From Streptomyces sp. CB02261 (GTDB lineage: Bacteria > Actinomycetota > Actinomycetes > Streptomycetales > Streptomycetaceae): a stretch of 64,000 bases of DNA. Below are positions 1 through 8,464 of this stretch, piece by piece (within the stretch, counting starts at the first letter, position 1; the number at the start of each line of letters is the position of its first letter). The stretch covers positions 185,705-249,704 of the forward strand of contig NZ_LIVX01000004.1 of assembly GCF_001905665.1 (NCBI RefSeq), read 5' to 3'. The notes beneath the pieces were generated by a model. The model had not been told where the DNA came from, did not search any database, and was given only the letters and a program-made list of their open reading frames with translations. The position numbers and the translations under genes are program-made.

Positions 1-611
1 GCGGCGGCCTGGTTCAGATAGCCGAAGAGCAGCCCGTCCGCGATGAAACCGGCCCGGTCTCCGACCGCCACCGGTTCCTTGCCGAGGTCGTGGGCCAATC
101 GGGTGACGGCGTCGACGGCCCGCGGGTCGGTCAGCACCGAGGAGACCACCTCGACCAGCTTCATGGCCTGGACCGGGGTGAAGAAGTGCAGGCCGAGAAC
201 CCGCTCGGGGTGCGCCGAGTCGGCGGCGAGCCGGGTGACGGAGAGCGCGTTGGTGCCCGTGGCCAGGACGGTGTCGGGCCGCACGATGCCGTCGAGGGCC
301 CGGAAGACCTCGTGCTTCGCCTCGTACGACTCGGGCACGACCTCGATCACCAGGTCCGCGTCGGCGGCCGCGTGGAGGTCGGAGAAGGTACGGAAGCGGG
401 CCAGGACGTCCTGCCGCTCCTCCTCGGTGATCCGCTCGCGGGCCACCGCGCGGGCGGTGGAGGCCTCCAGGGCGGCGACGGCCTGGGCGGCGGCGGTGTC
501 GCTGATGTCGATGCCGATGACCTCGCGGCCGGCGCGGACCAGGACATCGGCGATACCGGTGCCCATGGTGCCGAGACCGACGACGGCGATGGTGGAGAGA
601 GGGGTGTCCAT
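1..611 (-). CDS. 3-hydroxyacyl-CoA (3-hydroxybutyryl-CoA) dehydrogenase, C-terminus cut by window edge
   Basis: About 203 residues of the N-terminal part are visible. The protein begins MDTPLSTIAVVGLGTMGTGI, a Rossmann NAD-binding loop (GxGxxG) typical of the FadB/HbdH dehydrogenase family, and later shows the family's VIEVVPE and LHFFTPVQ motifs. The enzyme would oxidise L-3-hydroxyacyl-CoA or reduce acetoacetyl-CoA in fatty-acid, butyrate or ethylmalonyl-CoA metabolism in the cytosol. The start at 611 is chosen because AGGAG lies just upstream. The C-terminal substrate domain is outside the window, so single-domain versus larger architecture cannot be judged. It is divergent from the HEAT-repeat gene. 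Confidence 0.88.
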   Translation of the reverse strand, partial: MDTPLSTIAVVGLGTMGTGIADVLVRAGREVIGIDISDTAAAQAVAALEASTARAVARERITEEERQDVLARFRTFSDLHAAADADLVIEVVPESYEAKHEVFRALDGIVRPDTVLATGTNALSVTRLAADSAHPERVLGLHFFTPVQAMKLVEVVSSVLTDPRAVDAVTRLAHDLGKEPVAVGDRAGFIADGLLFGYLNQAA

Positions 612-910
612 CAGGGGACTCCTGAGAGGAAGAGTGACGACTGAGGGCAGAGCGTGCGAGGGCGATACGCGAGGGTGAGCCGCTGAATTGCACGAAGGAA
701 GGCGTGCGGAGGAAGGCCCGAAGAAAGGGCGGTGCCCGGTGAAAAGGGCCGACGGACTCTGTCCCGGAGCCACGTCGAAACTGCCGAACCGACGAAACGC
801 TCACAACGGCTGCGTCACCAGGCCGAAGTGAGAAGCGCGGGTGGTGTCCCGCTCACCTGAGACTAACCGGCCGGTAACGAGCGCGCCAGTCCCGGGAAGT
901 TGAGGAAAAT
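612..910. promoter_or_regulatory. divergent intergenic region with palindrome
   Basis: This 299-bp region separates two divergent genes and has no convincing ORF. It contains the perfect 10-bp palindrome ACCGGCCGGT at 866-875, flanked by TA and AA, about 36 bp before the GTG of the HEAT-repeat gene. A TetR- or FadR-type operator is possible but no regulator gene adjoins. Confidence 0.4.
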
Positions 911-1546
911 GTGATCTGGATCGCGGATAGGCTCGGATTCATGGAATGCGCCGAGGATCCGGAATTCTGCTCGATGATCGATCGATTGCGGGACGAGATC
1001 GAAAAGGACTCCGGAGAGGTCCCGACGGCATTCGAACATCTTCTGCGAACGGCCGATCCCGAAGAGCTCCACCGCGTCCTCACCGCGCCCGCGCAGCCCC
1101 TCTGGGCCCGCGAGATCGCCGCCTACCTCCTCGGCGTCGCCGGTGACCCCCGTGCCTTCGAGGCGCTCGTGCTCTTCCTCAACCACCGGGACCCGGAGCG
1201 CTGCGTCACCGCCGCCCACGCCCTCACCCGGCTCGGTGATCCGCGCACCGCCCGCGCGGCCGCCGCTCTCGCCACCAACGAACTCCGGGTCGCCTACGCG
1301 CTGCTGCCGGTCCGGCTGCTCGCCGAACTCCGCGCCCCCGAGTCCGTCCCGGCCCTGATCACCGTCCTCGAACGGCGCCTCCCCGCCGACGACCCCCACT
1401 GGCGGGTCGGCCTCGCCTGTGTCGAGGCGCTCGGAGCCCTCGGAGACCCCAGGGCCCGCCCCGCCCTGGAGGCCGCGCTCCCGCACCCCCGGCTCGGCGC
1501 GGCGGCCGAGCGGTCCCTGACCCGGCTCGCCCCGGCCGACGGGTAG
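911..1546 (+). CDS. HEAT-repeat protein
   Basis: A 211-residue protein built mostly of degenerate HEAT-like helical repeats: LGVAGDPRAFEALV, LTRLGDPRTARAA, LRAPESVPALITVL and LGALGDPRARPALEAAL recur at about 30-residue spacing across residues 70-205. Such alpha solenoids usually act as protein-binding scaffolds; no catalytic motif is visible. Homologues are sometimes mislabelled adenylosuccinate lyase. The GTG at 911 is preceded by GAGG at 902-905 with good spacing; an internal ATG at 941 has no good ribosome site. It faces away from the acyl-CoA dehydrogenase gene. The partner protein is unknown. Confidence 0.8.
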   Translation: MIWIADRLGFMECAEDPEFCSMIDRLRDEIEKDSGEVPTAFEHLLRTADPEELHRVLTAPAQPLWAREIAAYLLGVAGDPRAFEALVLFLNHRDPERCVTAAHALTRLGDPRTARAAAALATNELRVAYALLPVRLLAELRAPESVPALITVLERRLPADDPHWRVGLACVEALGALGDPRARPALEAALPHPRLGAAAERSLTRLAPADG

Positions 1547-1566
1547 GCGGGCGGACCGGCGACGCG

Positions 1567-2031
1567 TCAGCGCAGCAGGCGCAGGCCCGCCCCGGCGCCG
1601 CCGGCCGTGTCGAGGTCCGGCGTCCGCTCCGGCTCCGGCACCAGGGCGAACGCCTCGATCTCCATGAGCAGTTCCGGCCGGACGAGCGCCGACACCTGCA
1701 CCGCGGAACTCGCCGGCAGCGGCGTCCCCGCGAAACGCGCGTCCCGTGCCTCCCGCACCGCGGGGAGGTGGGCCACGTCCGTCACGTAGTACGTGAGCTT
1801 GACCACGTCCTCGAAGCCGGCGCCCGCGGCGGCGAGACAGCGGTCCAGGTTCGCGAAGACCTGCCGCGCCTGCGCCCCCGCGTCCCCCTCACCGACCACC
1901 GCGCCGGACGCGTCGAGGGCGCACTGCCCGGATATCGCGACGAAGCGGCCCGTCCCCCACACGACATGGCTGTACTGCGGGCTGGCGGCGATGCCGTCGG
2001 GTGCGGGGACGTGGGTGAGGTGGCTCGTCAT
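1567..2031 (-). CDS. RidA/YjgF family protein
   Basis: A 154-residue member of the Rid superfamily, whose best known members hydrolyse reactive enamine/imine intermediates from PLP enzymes. Visible features are the YSHVVWGTGRFVAISGQ strand, the central VVKLTYYVTDVAHLPAVREAR segment, and SSAVQVSALVRPELLMEIEAFAL near the C-terminus, where canonical RidA has its catalytic arginine. It carries an unusual Pro/Gly-rich C-terminal extension of about 25 residues. Start 2031 (MTSHLTH) is preferred because GAGG sits 9 nt before it; 2040 is an in-frame alternative. Substrate unknown. Confidence 0.85.
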   Translation of the reverse strand: MTSHLTHVPAPDGIAASPQYSHVVWGTGRFVAISGQCALDASGAVVGEGDAGAQARQVFANLDRCLAAAGAGFEDVVKLTYYVTDVAHLPAVREARDARFAGTPLPASSAVQVSALVRPELLMEIEAFALVPEPERTPDLDTAGGAGAGLRLLR

Positions 2032-2112
2032 GTCGGACATCCTCGCGCACGCCACCGACAGTGCCCGCGCCCCCCTGGGGTCGCGGGCACCGTAGGCGGT
2101 CGTGGGGACGCG

Positions 2113-3801
2113 TCAGCGCACGTGCCCGAGCAGCCCGTGCAGGGTGGCGCCGGTCGACTCGGCGCGCGGGGCGCCGGCCCGGTGGCCCGACGTCCGCCCC
2201 GCCTGCGGCCCGGTCCTCGCTTCCGTCGTCGGTCCGGTCGTGGCTTCCGTCCCGGCCCCGGTCTTCGCTCCGGACGCGGCGACGGGGTCGGGCTCCGGCT
2301 CCGGGAGGGCGGCGCAGACCGCGTCCGTCTCGGCGTCGCCCTCGGCGCGCGGGACCTTGCCCGTGGCGAGATAGGCGACCAGGTGCTCGTCCATGCAGTC
2401 GTTGCCGCCGAGCGTCACCCCGTGGTTCCCGCCGCCCTGCTCGACGACGAGGCTGGAGCCGCGGATCAGCCGGTGCAGGGCGACCCCGCCCTCGTACGGA
2501 GTCGCCGCGTCGTCCGTCGCCTGGAGGATGAGGACCGGCGGCACCTGGTCGTTGGTCACGTCCGGCGGGGTCAGGGACTCCACCGGCCAGAACGCGCAGG
2601 GAGCGTTGTACCAGGCGTTGTTCCAGGTGGAGAAGGGCGCCTTGGCGTGCACGTCCCAGTTGTCCTTGCGCCAGACGCTCCAGTCCCGGGGCCAGGCCGC
2701 GTCCCGGCACTGCACACTCGTGTAGACCGAGTAGCCGTTGTCGGCGGCGGCGTCGGCCTCCCCGTACCGCTCGTACGCCTCCGTCAGCGGCACCGCGTCC
2801 GCGTCGTTGACGTAGGCGGAGAACGCGCTCGCGAGCCGGGGCCAGTAGCCGTTGTAGTACCCGCCGGGCAGGAAGGTGTCCTCCAGCTCGCCCGGACCGA
2901 CCTTCCCGCCGGCCGGGGCCGCGCGCAGCTCCTCCCTCATCCGGTACCAGGCCGCCTCGACCGCGGCCGGGTCGGTGCCCAGCTTGTAGACGGAGTCGTG
3001 CCGGGCCACCCACGCCATGAAGTCCTTGTGACGGGTGTCGAAGGCGTAGTCCTGCGCGATGTTGTCCTCGTACCAGACGCCGTGCGGGTTGACCACGGAG
3101 TCGAGCGCCATCCGCCGCACCCGGTCCGGGTGGAGCCGCGCGTACACGGCGCCGAGGTAGGTCCCGTACGAGTAGCCGAGGTAGTTGATCTTCGGGGCGT
3201 CGAGCGCCCGCCGGATGACGTCCATGTCCCGCGCGGTGCTCACGGTGTCGATGAACGGCAGCACGTCCGCGTACTTCTTGCCGCAGGCCTCGGCGAAGTC
3301 CTGTGCCCGGCCGACCGCGTCGCGCTCGCCGTCGGCGCCGCGCGGCACCGAGTCCGGGCGCACCGGGGCGAAGTGGCCGGGCCGGCAGTCGAGCGCGGGC
3401 TCGCTCTTGCCGACGCCCCGCGGGTCGAAGCCGATGACGTCGTACTCGGCCGCCACCTTCGGCGGCAGGGAGGCCGCCACGTACCCGGCCATGGACCGCC
3501 CGCTGCCGCCGGGCCCGCCCGGGTTCACGAGCAGGGGACCCTGGAAGGTCTTCGCGGTGTGCGGGACCCGGGTGAGGGCGAGGGTGACGGTCCGGCCGGC
3601 CGGGTCGTCGTGGTTCAGGGGCACCTTCAGGGAGGCGCACTGGAGCCGTGGATACGCCTTGGTGGCGCAGTCGGTCCAGGTGAGCGGGGGGAGCGGGCGG
3701 GGGGCCGGTTCACCGGCGCCCGCGGGGGCGGCGGGCAGGACGGTGACCGTCCCGGCGACCAGCGCTCCCGCGGCGATCAGCATTCCTGCGCGTGGGGTCA
3801 T
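2113..3801 (-). CDS. secreted tripeptidyl aminopeptidase-like alpha/beta hydrolase (S33/TAP)
   Basis: A 562-residue exported hydrolase of the Streptomyces Tap/SlpD/SlpE type, which removes N-terminal tripeptides from proteins outside the cell. A signal peptide covers about residues 1-30 (hydrophobic core then AGAGEPAP). The oxyanion segment is NPGGPGGSG at about 93-101, the nucleophile elbow GYSYG has Ser211, and the C-terminal TAP-like domain contains ILQATDDAATPYEGG (acid) and QGGGNHGVT (histidine). The C-terminus ends in a low-complexity Ala/Thr/Gly tail of about 60 residues. The next gene upstream on the same strand is the radical SAM gene, 134 bp away. Confidence 0.92.
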   Translation of the reverse strand: MTPRAGMLIAAGALVAGTVTVLPAAPAGAGEPAPRPLPPLTWTDCATKAYPRLQCASLKVPLNHDDPAGRTVTLALTRVPHTAKTFQGPLLVNPGGPGGSGRSMAGYVAASLPPKVAAEYDVIGFDPRGVGKSEPALDCRPGHFAPVRPDSVPRGADGERDAVGRAQDFAEACGKKYADVLPFIDTVSTARDMDVIRRALDAPKINYLGYSYGTYLGAVYARLHPDRVRRMALDSVVNPHGVWYEDNIAQDYAFDTRHKDFMAWVARHDSVYKLGTDPAAVEAAWYRMREELRAAPAGGKVGPGELEDTFLPGGYYNGYWPRLASAFSAYVNDADAVPLTEAYERYGEADAAADNGYSVYTSVQCRDAAWPRDWSVWRKDNWDVHAKAPFSTWNNAWYNAPCAFWPVESLTPPDVTNDQVPPVLILQATDDAATPYEGGVALHRLIRGSSLVVEQGGGNHGVTLGGNDCMDEHLVAYLATGKVPRAEGDAETDAVCAALPEPEPDPVAASGAKTGAGTEATTGPTTEARTGPQAGRTSGHRAGAPRAESTGATLHGLLGHVR

Positions 3802-3935
3802 AGGGCGTTTGTGTCCCGAACGGGCCGTGAAGGGACCTGTTTCGCCGAGAGTTGACCCGAAAGGAGGGGATTCCGACGGCGTGTCAGGTGACCGGTCCGA
3901 TGATCCGACGGGGCCGGCCGGGGGAGAGCGGCCGG

Positions 3936-4967
3936 TCAGAGGAGGGTGAGCTGCTCCGGTGCCTCCGCCGTCTCCGGCGCCTCCGGTACGGGTGTCCGGC
4001 GCGGCGCTCCCCGGTGCGCGGGCCCGATCCCGAACTCGGCGGCGAGTTCGTGCACCTGACGGGTGATCCGGCGCTGGTACCAGGTCGGCGCGTAGGCCCC
4101 GTCCCCGTACATCCGCTCGTACCGCCGCACCAGGCCGGGGTGGTGGCGCCGCAGCCACTGCATGAACCACTCGCGGGCGCCCGGGCGCAGGTGCAGCACC
4201 AGCGGGGTGACCGAGCTCGCCCCGGCCTCGGCTATCGCGCGGACCGTGTCGCGCAGCTGCTCGGGCCGGTCGCCGAGGAAGGGGACCACGGGGGCCATCA
4301 GGACCCCGCAGTCGATGCCGTGCTCGCCGAGGGTGCGGACCACGTCGAGTCGGCGCTGCGGAGAGGGGGTGCCGGGTTCGACCGTGCGCCAGAGCTCCTG
4401 GTCGGTGAAGCCGACGGAGACGGAGATGCCGACCTCGGTGACCTGGGCCGCCTGGGTGAGGAGCTCCAGATCGCGCAGGATCAGCGTGCCCTTGGTGAGG
4501 ATCGAGAAGGGGTTCGCGCGGTCCCGCAGCGCCGTGAGGATGCCCGGCATCAGGCGGTAGCGGCCCTCCGCCCGCTGGTAGCAGTCGACGTTCGTGCCCA
4601 TCGCGACGTGCGCGCCCTGCCAGCGGGAGGAGGCGAGCTGGCGGGTCAGCACCTCCGGGGCGTTGATCTTGACGACGATCTGGGAGTCGAAGCCGAGTCC
4701 GGTGTCGAGGTCGAGATAGCTGTGGGTCTTGCGGGCGAAGCAGTACACACAAGCGTGCGAGCAGCCCCGGTACGGGTTGACCGTCCACTCGAACGGCATC
4801 CGGGAGGCGCCCGGTACCCGGTTGAGGATGGAGCGGGCCCGCACCTCGTGGAAGGTGATGCCACGGAACTCGGGGGTGTCGAAGGTGCGGGTGGTGACCG
4901 CGTCCGTGCCGAACAGGGCGATGTCGGCGGGAGCGGCGGGGGTGTCGCCCAGATTGTCCCAGCGCAT
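3936..4967 (-). CDS. Rv2578c-family radical SAM protein
   Basis: A 343-residue radical SAM protein with the [4Fe-4S] motif CSHACVYC (CxxxCxxC) inside YRGCSHACVYC, followed by KINAPEVLTRQL and a SILTKGTLILRDLELL segment typical of the spore-photoproduct-lyase-like/Rv2578c group. Its reaction is unknown; a role in DNA damage or nucleic-acid chemistry is inferred from relatedness and from the LexA-like box in its promoter. The start at 4967 follows a strong GAGGAGG. The last 35 residues are Pro/Glu-rich and probably disordered. Confidence 0.88.
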   Translation of the reverse strand: MRWDNLGDTPAAPADIALFGTDAVTTRTFDTPEFRGITFHEVRARSILNRVPGASRMPFEWTVNPYRGCSHACVYCFARKTHSYLDLDTGLGFDSQIVVKINAPEVLTRQLASSRWQGAHVAMGTNVDCYQRAEGRYRLMPGILTALRDRANPFSILTKGTLILRDLELLTQAAQVTEVGISVSVGFTDQELWRTVEPGTPSPQRRLDVVRTLGEHGIDCGVLMAPVVPFLGDRPEQLRDTVRAIAEAGASSVTPLVLHLRPGAREWFMQWLRRHHPGLVRRYERMYGDGAYAPTWYQRRITRQVHELAAEFGIGPAHRGAPRRTPVPEAPETAEAPEQLTLL

Positions 4968-5027
4968 GGGCGCCTCCTCGATGGCTCTGCGTCGGCTCCG
5001 CTTCGTCTCCGCGTCGGCCGTTCGACC

Positions 5028-5045
5028 AGAATAGAACAACTGTTC
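5028..5045 (-). promoter_or_regulatory. -10 element TATTCT overlapped by LexA-like SOS box
   Basis: On the minus strand the inverted repeat GAACAGTTGTTC (5034-5045, core GAAC-N4-GTTC) is followed directly by TATTCT (5028-5033), a good TANNNT -10. The actinobacterial SOS box is CGAAC-N4-GTTCG, so the core is intact but the outer C/G pair is not. It lies 67 bp before the radical SAM start codon. Confidence 0.55.
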
Positions 5046-5094
5046 CCTTGATCGCCGCAACCCGGATTTCGCGCCCCGGGGCCCTCGTGGTTCT

Positions 5095-5260
5095 CTAGGG
5101 GGTGTCTTGTCGATCAGGCCGGGCTCGCGGCGCCTGGCACCGCACCTCGCCGCGTTGTCGTCGGTCGCCGACGCTCCGCGTCGACTCCCTCCTCCGCCTT
5201 GCGAGGCACGGCACCGGACGCCGCTCCCTGATCCGGCCCGACCGACACGACACCCCCTAG
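5095..5260. mobile_element. MITE-like inverted-repeat element
   Basis: A 166-bp segment begins CTAGGGGGTGTCTTGTCG and its other end, read on the complement, begins CTAGGGGGTGTCGTGTCG. The terminal repeats match at 25 of the first 28 positions. The interior is imperfectly palindromic and has no transposase ORF. The CTAG at each end may be a target duplication, as used by some IS5-family elements. It sits 37 bp upstream of the SRPBCC start codon and 50 bp beyond the SOS box. Confidence 0.65.
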
Positions 5261-5297
5261 GCCACACCCCCGAGGAACCACGAGCTGGAGGAAGTCA

Positions 5298-5741
5298 ATG
5301 GCGCAGGTCGAGGCCACGACGGAACGGATCATCGCCGCGGACGCGGAGACGGTGTTCGACGCGCTGGCCGACTACAGCGGCACGCGCGCGAAGGTGCTCC
5401 CCGAGCACTTCAGCGAGTACGAGGTGCGCGAGGGCGGCGACGGCGAGGGCACCCTCGTCCACTGGAAGCTCCAGGCCACCAGCAAGCGCGTCCGCGACTG
5501 CCTCCTGGAGGTCACCGAGCCCACCGACGGGCAGCTCGTCGAGAAGGACCGCAACTCCTCCATGGTCACGACCTGGACCGTGACCCCCGCCGGCGAGGGG
5601 AAGTCCCGCGCCGTCGTCACCACCGTCTGGGACGGCGCCGGCGGCGTCGGAGGGTTCTTCGAGCGGACCTTCGCGCCCAAGGGCCTCGGCCGGATCTACG
5701 ACGAGCTCCTCGCCAAGCTGGCGGACGAGGTCGAGAAGTAA
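5298..5741 (+). CDS. SRPBCC family protein (polyketide cyclase/dehydrase-like)
   Basis: A 147-residue single-domain START/Bet v1-like fold protein. The N-terminal strand VEATTERIIAADAETVFDALAD is the usual opening of this fold, and the long C-terminal helix is ERTFAPKGLGRIYDELLAKLAD. The family binds hydrophobic ligands in an internal cavity; no substrate can be assigned. Its start at 5298 follows GGAGG at 5286-5290. Its promoter region has been invaded by the inverted-repeat element at 5095-5260, so expression signals may lie within that element. A strong terminator follows at 5773-5818. Confidence 0.87.
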   Translation: MAQVEATTERIIAADAETVFDALADYSGTRAKVLPEHFSEYEVREGGDGEGTLVHWKLQATSKRVRDCLLEVTEPTDGQLVEKDRNSSMVTTWTVTPAGEGKSRAVVTTVWDGAGGVGGFFERTFAPKGLGRIYDELLAKLADEVEK

Positions 5742-5772
5742 CGCCCGGAGCGTTCACCGATTCGAGTGGATC

Positions 5773-5818
5773 GCCCGCGCCCCCGTTACCCGCGCTCCGG
5801 CGCGACGGGGGCGCGGGC
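5773..5818. terminator. factor-independent terminator hairpin
   Basis: The 14-nt arm GCCCGCGCCCCCGT (5773-5786) pairs perfectly with ACGGGGGCGCGGGC (5805-5818); an inner CGCG/CGCG stem lies in the loop. There is no U-tract, as is common in Streptomyces. It lies 32 bp after the SRPBCC stop. Confidence 0.8.
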
Positions 5819-5979
5819 CCACTTGTAAACGCGCTGATGAGCGCCCCAAGTGCGCCGTAGCGCGGGGGCGTTCACGGCCCCGGACGCCATGGGCGGCCCG
5901 TACCGCCCGACTTGCTCCCCCTTCGCGCCCAATGCGAAGAATGGCGCGGCGCAGACGCCGCGACGAGGGGAGCAGGTAC

Positions 5980-8451
5980 GTGGGTGCGATCACGATGGCG
6001 GAGACCATCGGGGGAGCGGTGGCCGCGGAGGACGCCGACCCCCTCGCCGACAGCGCGGCGCCCGGGGACCCCGCGCCCCCGGCCGCCCCCGCACCGGCCG
6101 CCCTCGACCCCCGCCGCGTCCGGCTCGTCTTCTGCGGCCTCATGCTCGCGCTGCTCCTCGCCGCCCTCGAGCAGATGATCGTCGCCACCGCCCTGCCGAA
6201 GATCGTCGGCGAGCTCCAGGGCCTCGACCGGATGTCCTGGGCCATCACCGCGTACCTGCTGACCTCCACCATCGGCCTCCCGATCTACGGGAAGCTCGGC
6301 GATCTCCTCGGCCGCAAGAGCGTCTTCCTCTTCGCCATCGTCGTCTTCGTCATCGGTTCCGGCCTGGCGGGCTGGTCCCGCAGCATGGACGAGCTCATCG
6401 CCTTCCGCGCGATCCAGGGCATCGGTGCCGGCGGCCTCATGATCGGCGTCCAGGCGATCATCGCCGACATCGTCCCGGCCCGGGACCGCGGCCGGTACAT
6501 GGGCCTGATCGGCGCCGCCTTCGGCCTGGCCTCCGTGGCCGGGCCCCTGCTCGGCGGCTTCTTCACCGACCACGTCTCCTGGCGCTGGTGCTTCTACTTC
6601 AACGTGCCGTTCGGCCTCGTCACCCTCGCCGTCGTCGCCGTCGTCCTCAAGCTCCCCAAGCCCGCCGCACGCGCGCGCTTCGACGTCCTCGGCGCCCTGC
6701 TCCTCGCCGCCGCCTCCACCTGCCTGGTCCTGCTGACCAGTTGGGGCGGCACCGAGTACGCCTGGGACTCCCGGGTCGTCCTCGCCCTCGCCTGCGGCGC
6801 CGCCGGCACGACCCTGCTCTTCCTCGTCGTCGAGCACCTCGCGCCCGAACCCCTGATCCCGCTGCGCCTCTTCCGCGACTCGGTCTTCACCGTCACCGCC
6901 CTCGTCGGCGCCGTCGTCGGCATCGCACTCTTCGGCGCCGCCAGCTACCTCCCCAGCTTCCTGCAGATGGTCGAGGGCGCCTCCGCCACCGAGTCCGGCC
7001 TCCTGATGCTGCCCCTCATGGGCGGCATCGTCATCGCCTCCGTCGTCTCCGGCCAGCTCATCAGCCGCACCGGCCACTACAAGATCTACCCGGTGCTCGG
7101 CGGAGCCGTCTCCGTCCTCGGCATGTGGCTGCTCTCCCGCATGGACACCGACACCCCCCGCCTCCAGTACAGCCTCTGGCAGGCAGTCCTCGGCACCGGG
7201 ATCGGCCTCGTCATGCCGGTCCTCGTCCTCGCCGTGCAGAACTCCGTGCGCCCCGCCGACCTCGGCACCGCCACCAGCGCCCACAACTACTTCCGACAGA
7301 TCGGCGGCAGCGTCGGCGCCGCCGTCTTCGGCACCCTCTTCGCCTCCCGGCTCGACGACGCCCTCGGCGACCGGCTCGCCGGCGTCCTCGCCGGCGGCCC
7401 CACGTCCCTCCCGCCGGCCGAGTCGATCACCCCGCAGACGGTGCACACCCTGCCGCCCGCCGTCCGTGACGCCTACATCCAGGCGTACGCGGACGCGATG
7501 CCGCGCATCTTCCTCTACCTCGTGCCGGTCCTCGTGCTCGGCCTCGTCCTCGCCTTCTTCCTCAAGGAGAAACCGCTGGTGTCCCACCACAGCCCCACCA
7601 CCGAGGCCACCGGGGCCGACGCCTTCGGCGGCGTCCAGGCCGTCCCGCACGCCCGGCACGCCGCCCCCGCTCCCGCCGTCGCCCCGCCGCACTCCGGGCT
7701 CCCCGTCTGCGGCACCGTCCAGCACCACGACGGCAGCCGGGTCCCCCGGGCCGCCCTCACCCTCATCGACGTCCAGGGCCGGCAGGTCGGCCGCGGCGCC
7801 AGCGGCGAGGACGGCCGGTACGCGCTGAGCGTCCCCGGCGGCGGCGCGTACGTCCTCATCGCGGCCGCCGGCGGACACCAGCCGCAGGCCGTCTCGGTCA
7901 CCGTCGGCGACCGGCCGATCGAGCTCGACGTCGTCCTGGGCGGTGCGGGGCGGCTCGCGGGCGGCGTCGTCACCGCCGACGGGACCCCCGTACGGGACGC
8001 GGCCGTCACCCTCACCGACGTACGCGGCGAGGTCGTCGCCTCCACCCGCAGCGGGCGCGACGGCGGATACGTCATCACCGAACTGGTCGCGGGCGAGTAC
8101 ACGCTCGCGGCCAGCGCCCCCGCCTTCCGGCCCGCCGCCCTCCCGGTGAGCGTCCAGGCGTCCCGCGAGACCCGCCAGGACATCGAACTCGCCGGCGGGG
8201 CCGTGCTGCGCGGCACGGTACGGGCGGGCGGCGGCCGCCCCGTCGAGGACGCCCGGGTCACCCTGCTCGACGCGGCGGGCAACGTCGTCGACACCCTCAC
8301 CACCGGCGCCGACGGCACCTTCCGCTTCGTGGACCTGTCCTCGGGCGAGTACACCGTCATCGCCGCCGGCTACCCGCCCGTCGCGACCGTCCTCCAGATG
8401 GCCGGCGGAGGCCGCACCGAGCGCGACCTCCAGCTCGGCCACGAGGACTGA
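5980..8451 (+). CDS. DHA2-family MFS exporter fused to three carboxypeptidase-regulatory-like repeats
   Basis: About 823 residues. Residues 45-530 form a 14-helix drug:H+ antiporter of the EmrB/QacA type: LLAALEQMIVATALPKIVGEL (helix 1), GKLGDLLGRK (loop 2-3 motif), [14 protein letters not shown] and GPLLGGFFTDHVSWRWCFYFNVP (motif C region). After the last helix comes a His/Pro-rich linker, then three roughly 80-residue beta-sandwich repeats at about 574-655, 656-738 and 740-823. Each has the pattern G.V...G.PV..A.VTL.D..G with a GEYTL/GEYTV ending, typical of CnaB/carboxypeptidase regulatory domains. The GTG at 5980 is preceded by GAGGGGAGCAGG; ATGs at 5932, 5941 and 5995 are alternatives. 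Substrate unknown. Confidence 0.87.
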   Translation: MGAITMAETIGGAVAAEDADPLADSAAPGDPAPPAAPAPAALDPRRVRLVFCGLMLALLLAALEQMIVATALPKIVGELQGLDRMSWAITAYLLTSTIGLPIYGKLGDLLGRKSVFLFAIVVFVIGSGLAGWSRSMDELIAFRAIQGIGAGGLMIGVQAIIADIVPARDRGRYMGLIGAAFGLASVAGPLLGGFFTDHVSWRWCFYFNVPFGLVTLAVVAVVLKLPKPAARARFDVLGALLLAAASTCLVLLTSWGGTEYAWDSRVVLALACGAAGTTLLFLVVEHLAPEPLIPLRLFRDSVFTVTALVGAVVGIALFGAASYLPSFLQMVEGASATESGLLMLPLMGGIVIASVVSGQLISRTGHYKIYPVLGGAVSVLGMWLLSRMDTDTPRLQYSLWQAVLGTGIGLVMPVLVLAVQNSVRPADLGTATSAHNYFRQIGGSVGAAVFGTLFASRLDDALGDRLAGVLAGGPTSLPPAESITPQTVHTLPPAVRDAYIQAYADAMPRIFLYLVPVLVLGLVLAFFLKEKPLVSHHSPTTEATGADAFGGVQAVPHARHAAPAPAVAPPHSGLPVCGTVQHHDGSRVPRAALTLIDVQGRQVGRGASGEDGRYALSVPGGGAYVLIAAAGGHQPQAVSVTVGDRPIELDVVLGGAGRLAGGVVTADGTPVRDAAVTLTDVRGEVVASTRSGRDGGYVITELVAGEYTLAASAPAFRPAALPVSVQASRETRQDIELAGGAVLRGTVRAGGGRPVEDARVTLLDAAGNVVDTLTTGADGTFRFVDLSSGEYTVIAAGYPPVATVLQMAGGGRTERDLQLGHED

Positions 8452-8464
8452 GCGCCGGTGTCCG

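Noticed and set aside
1768..3855. Long open frame on the plus strand opposite the aminopeptidase gene, and many similar antisense frames
   Set aside because: In very GC-rich DNA the strand opposite a real gene stays open. These frames give Arg/Gly/Val-rich low-complexity products with no domains, while the other strand encodes clear enzymes.
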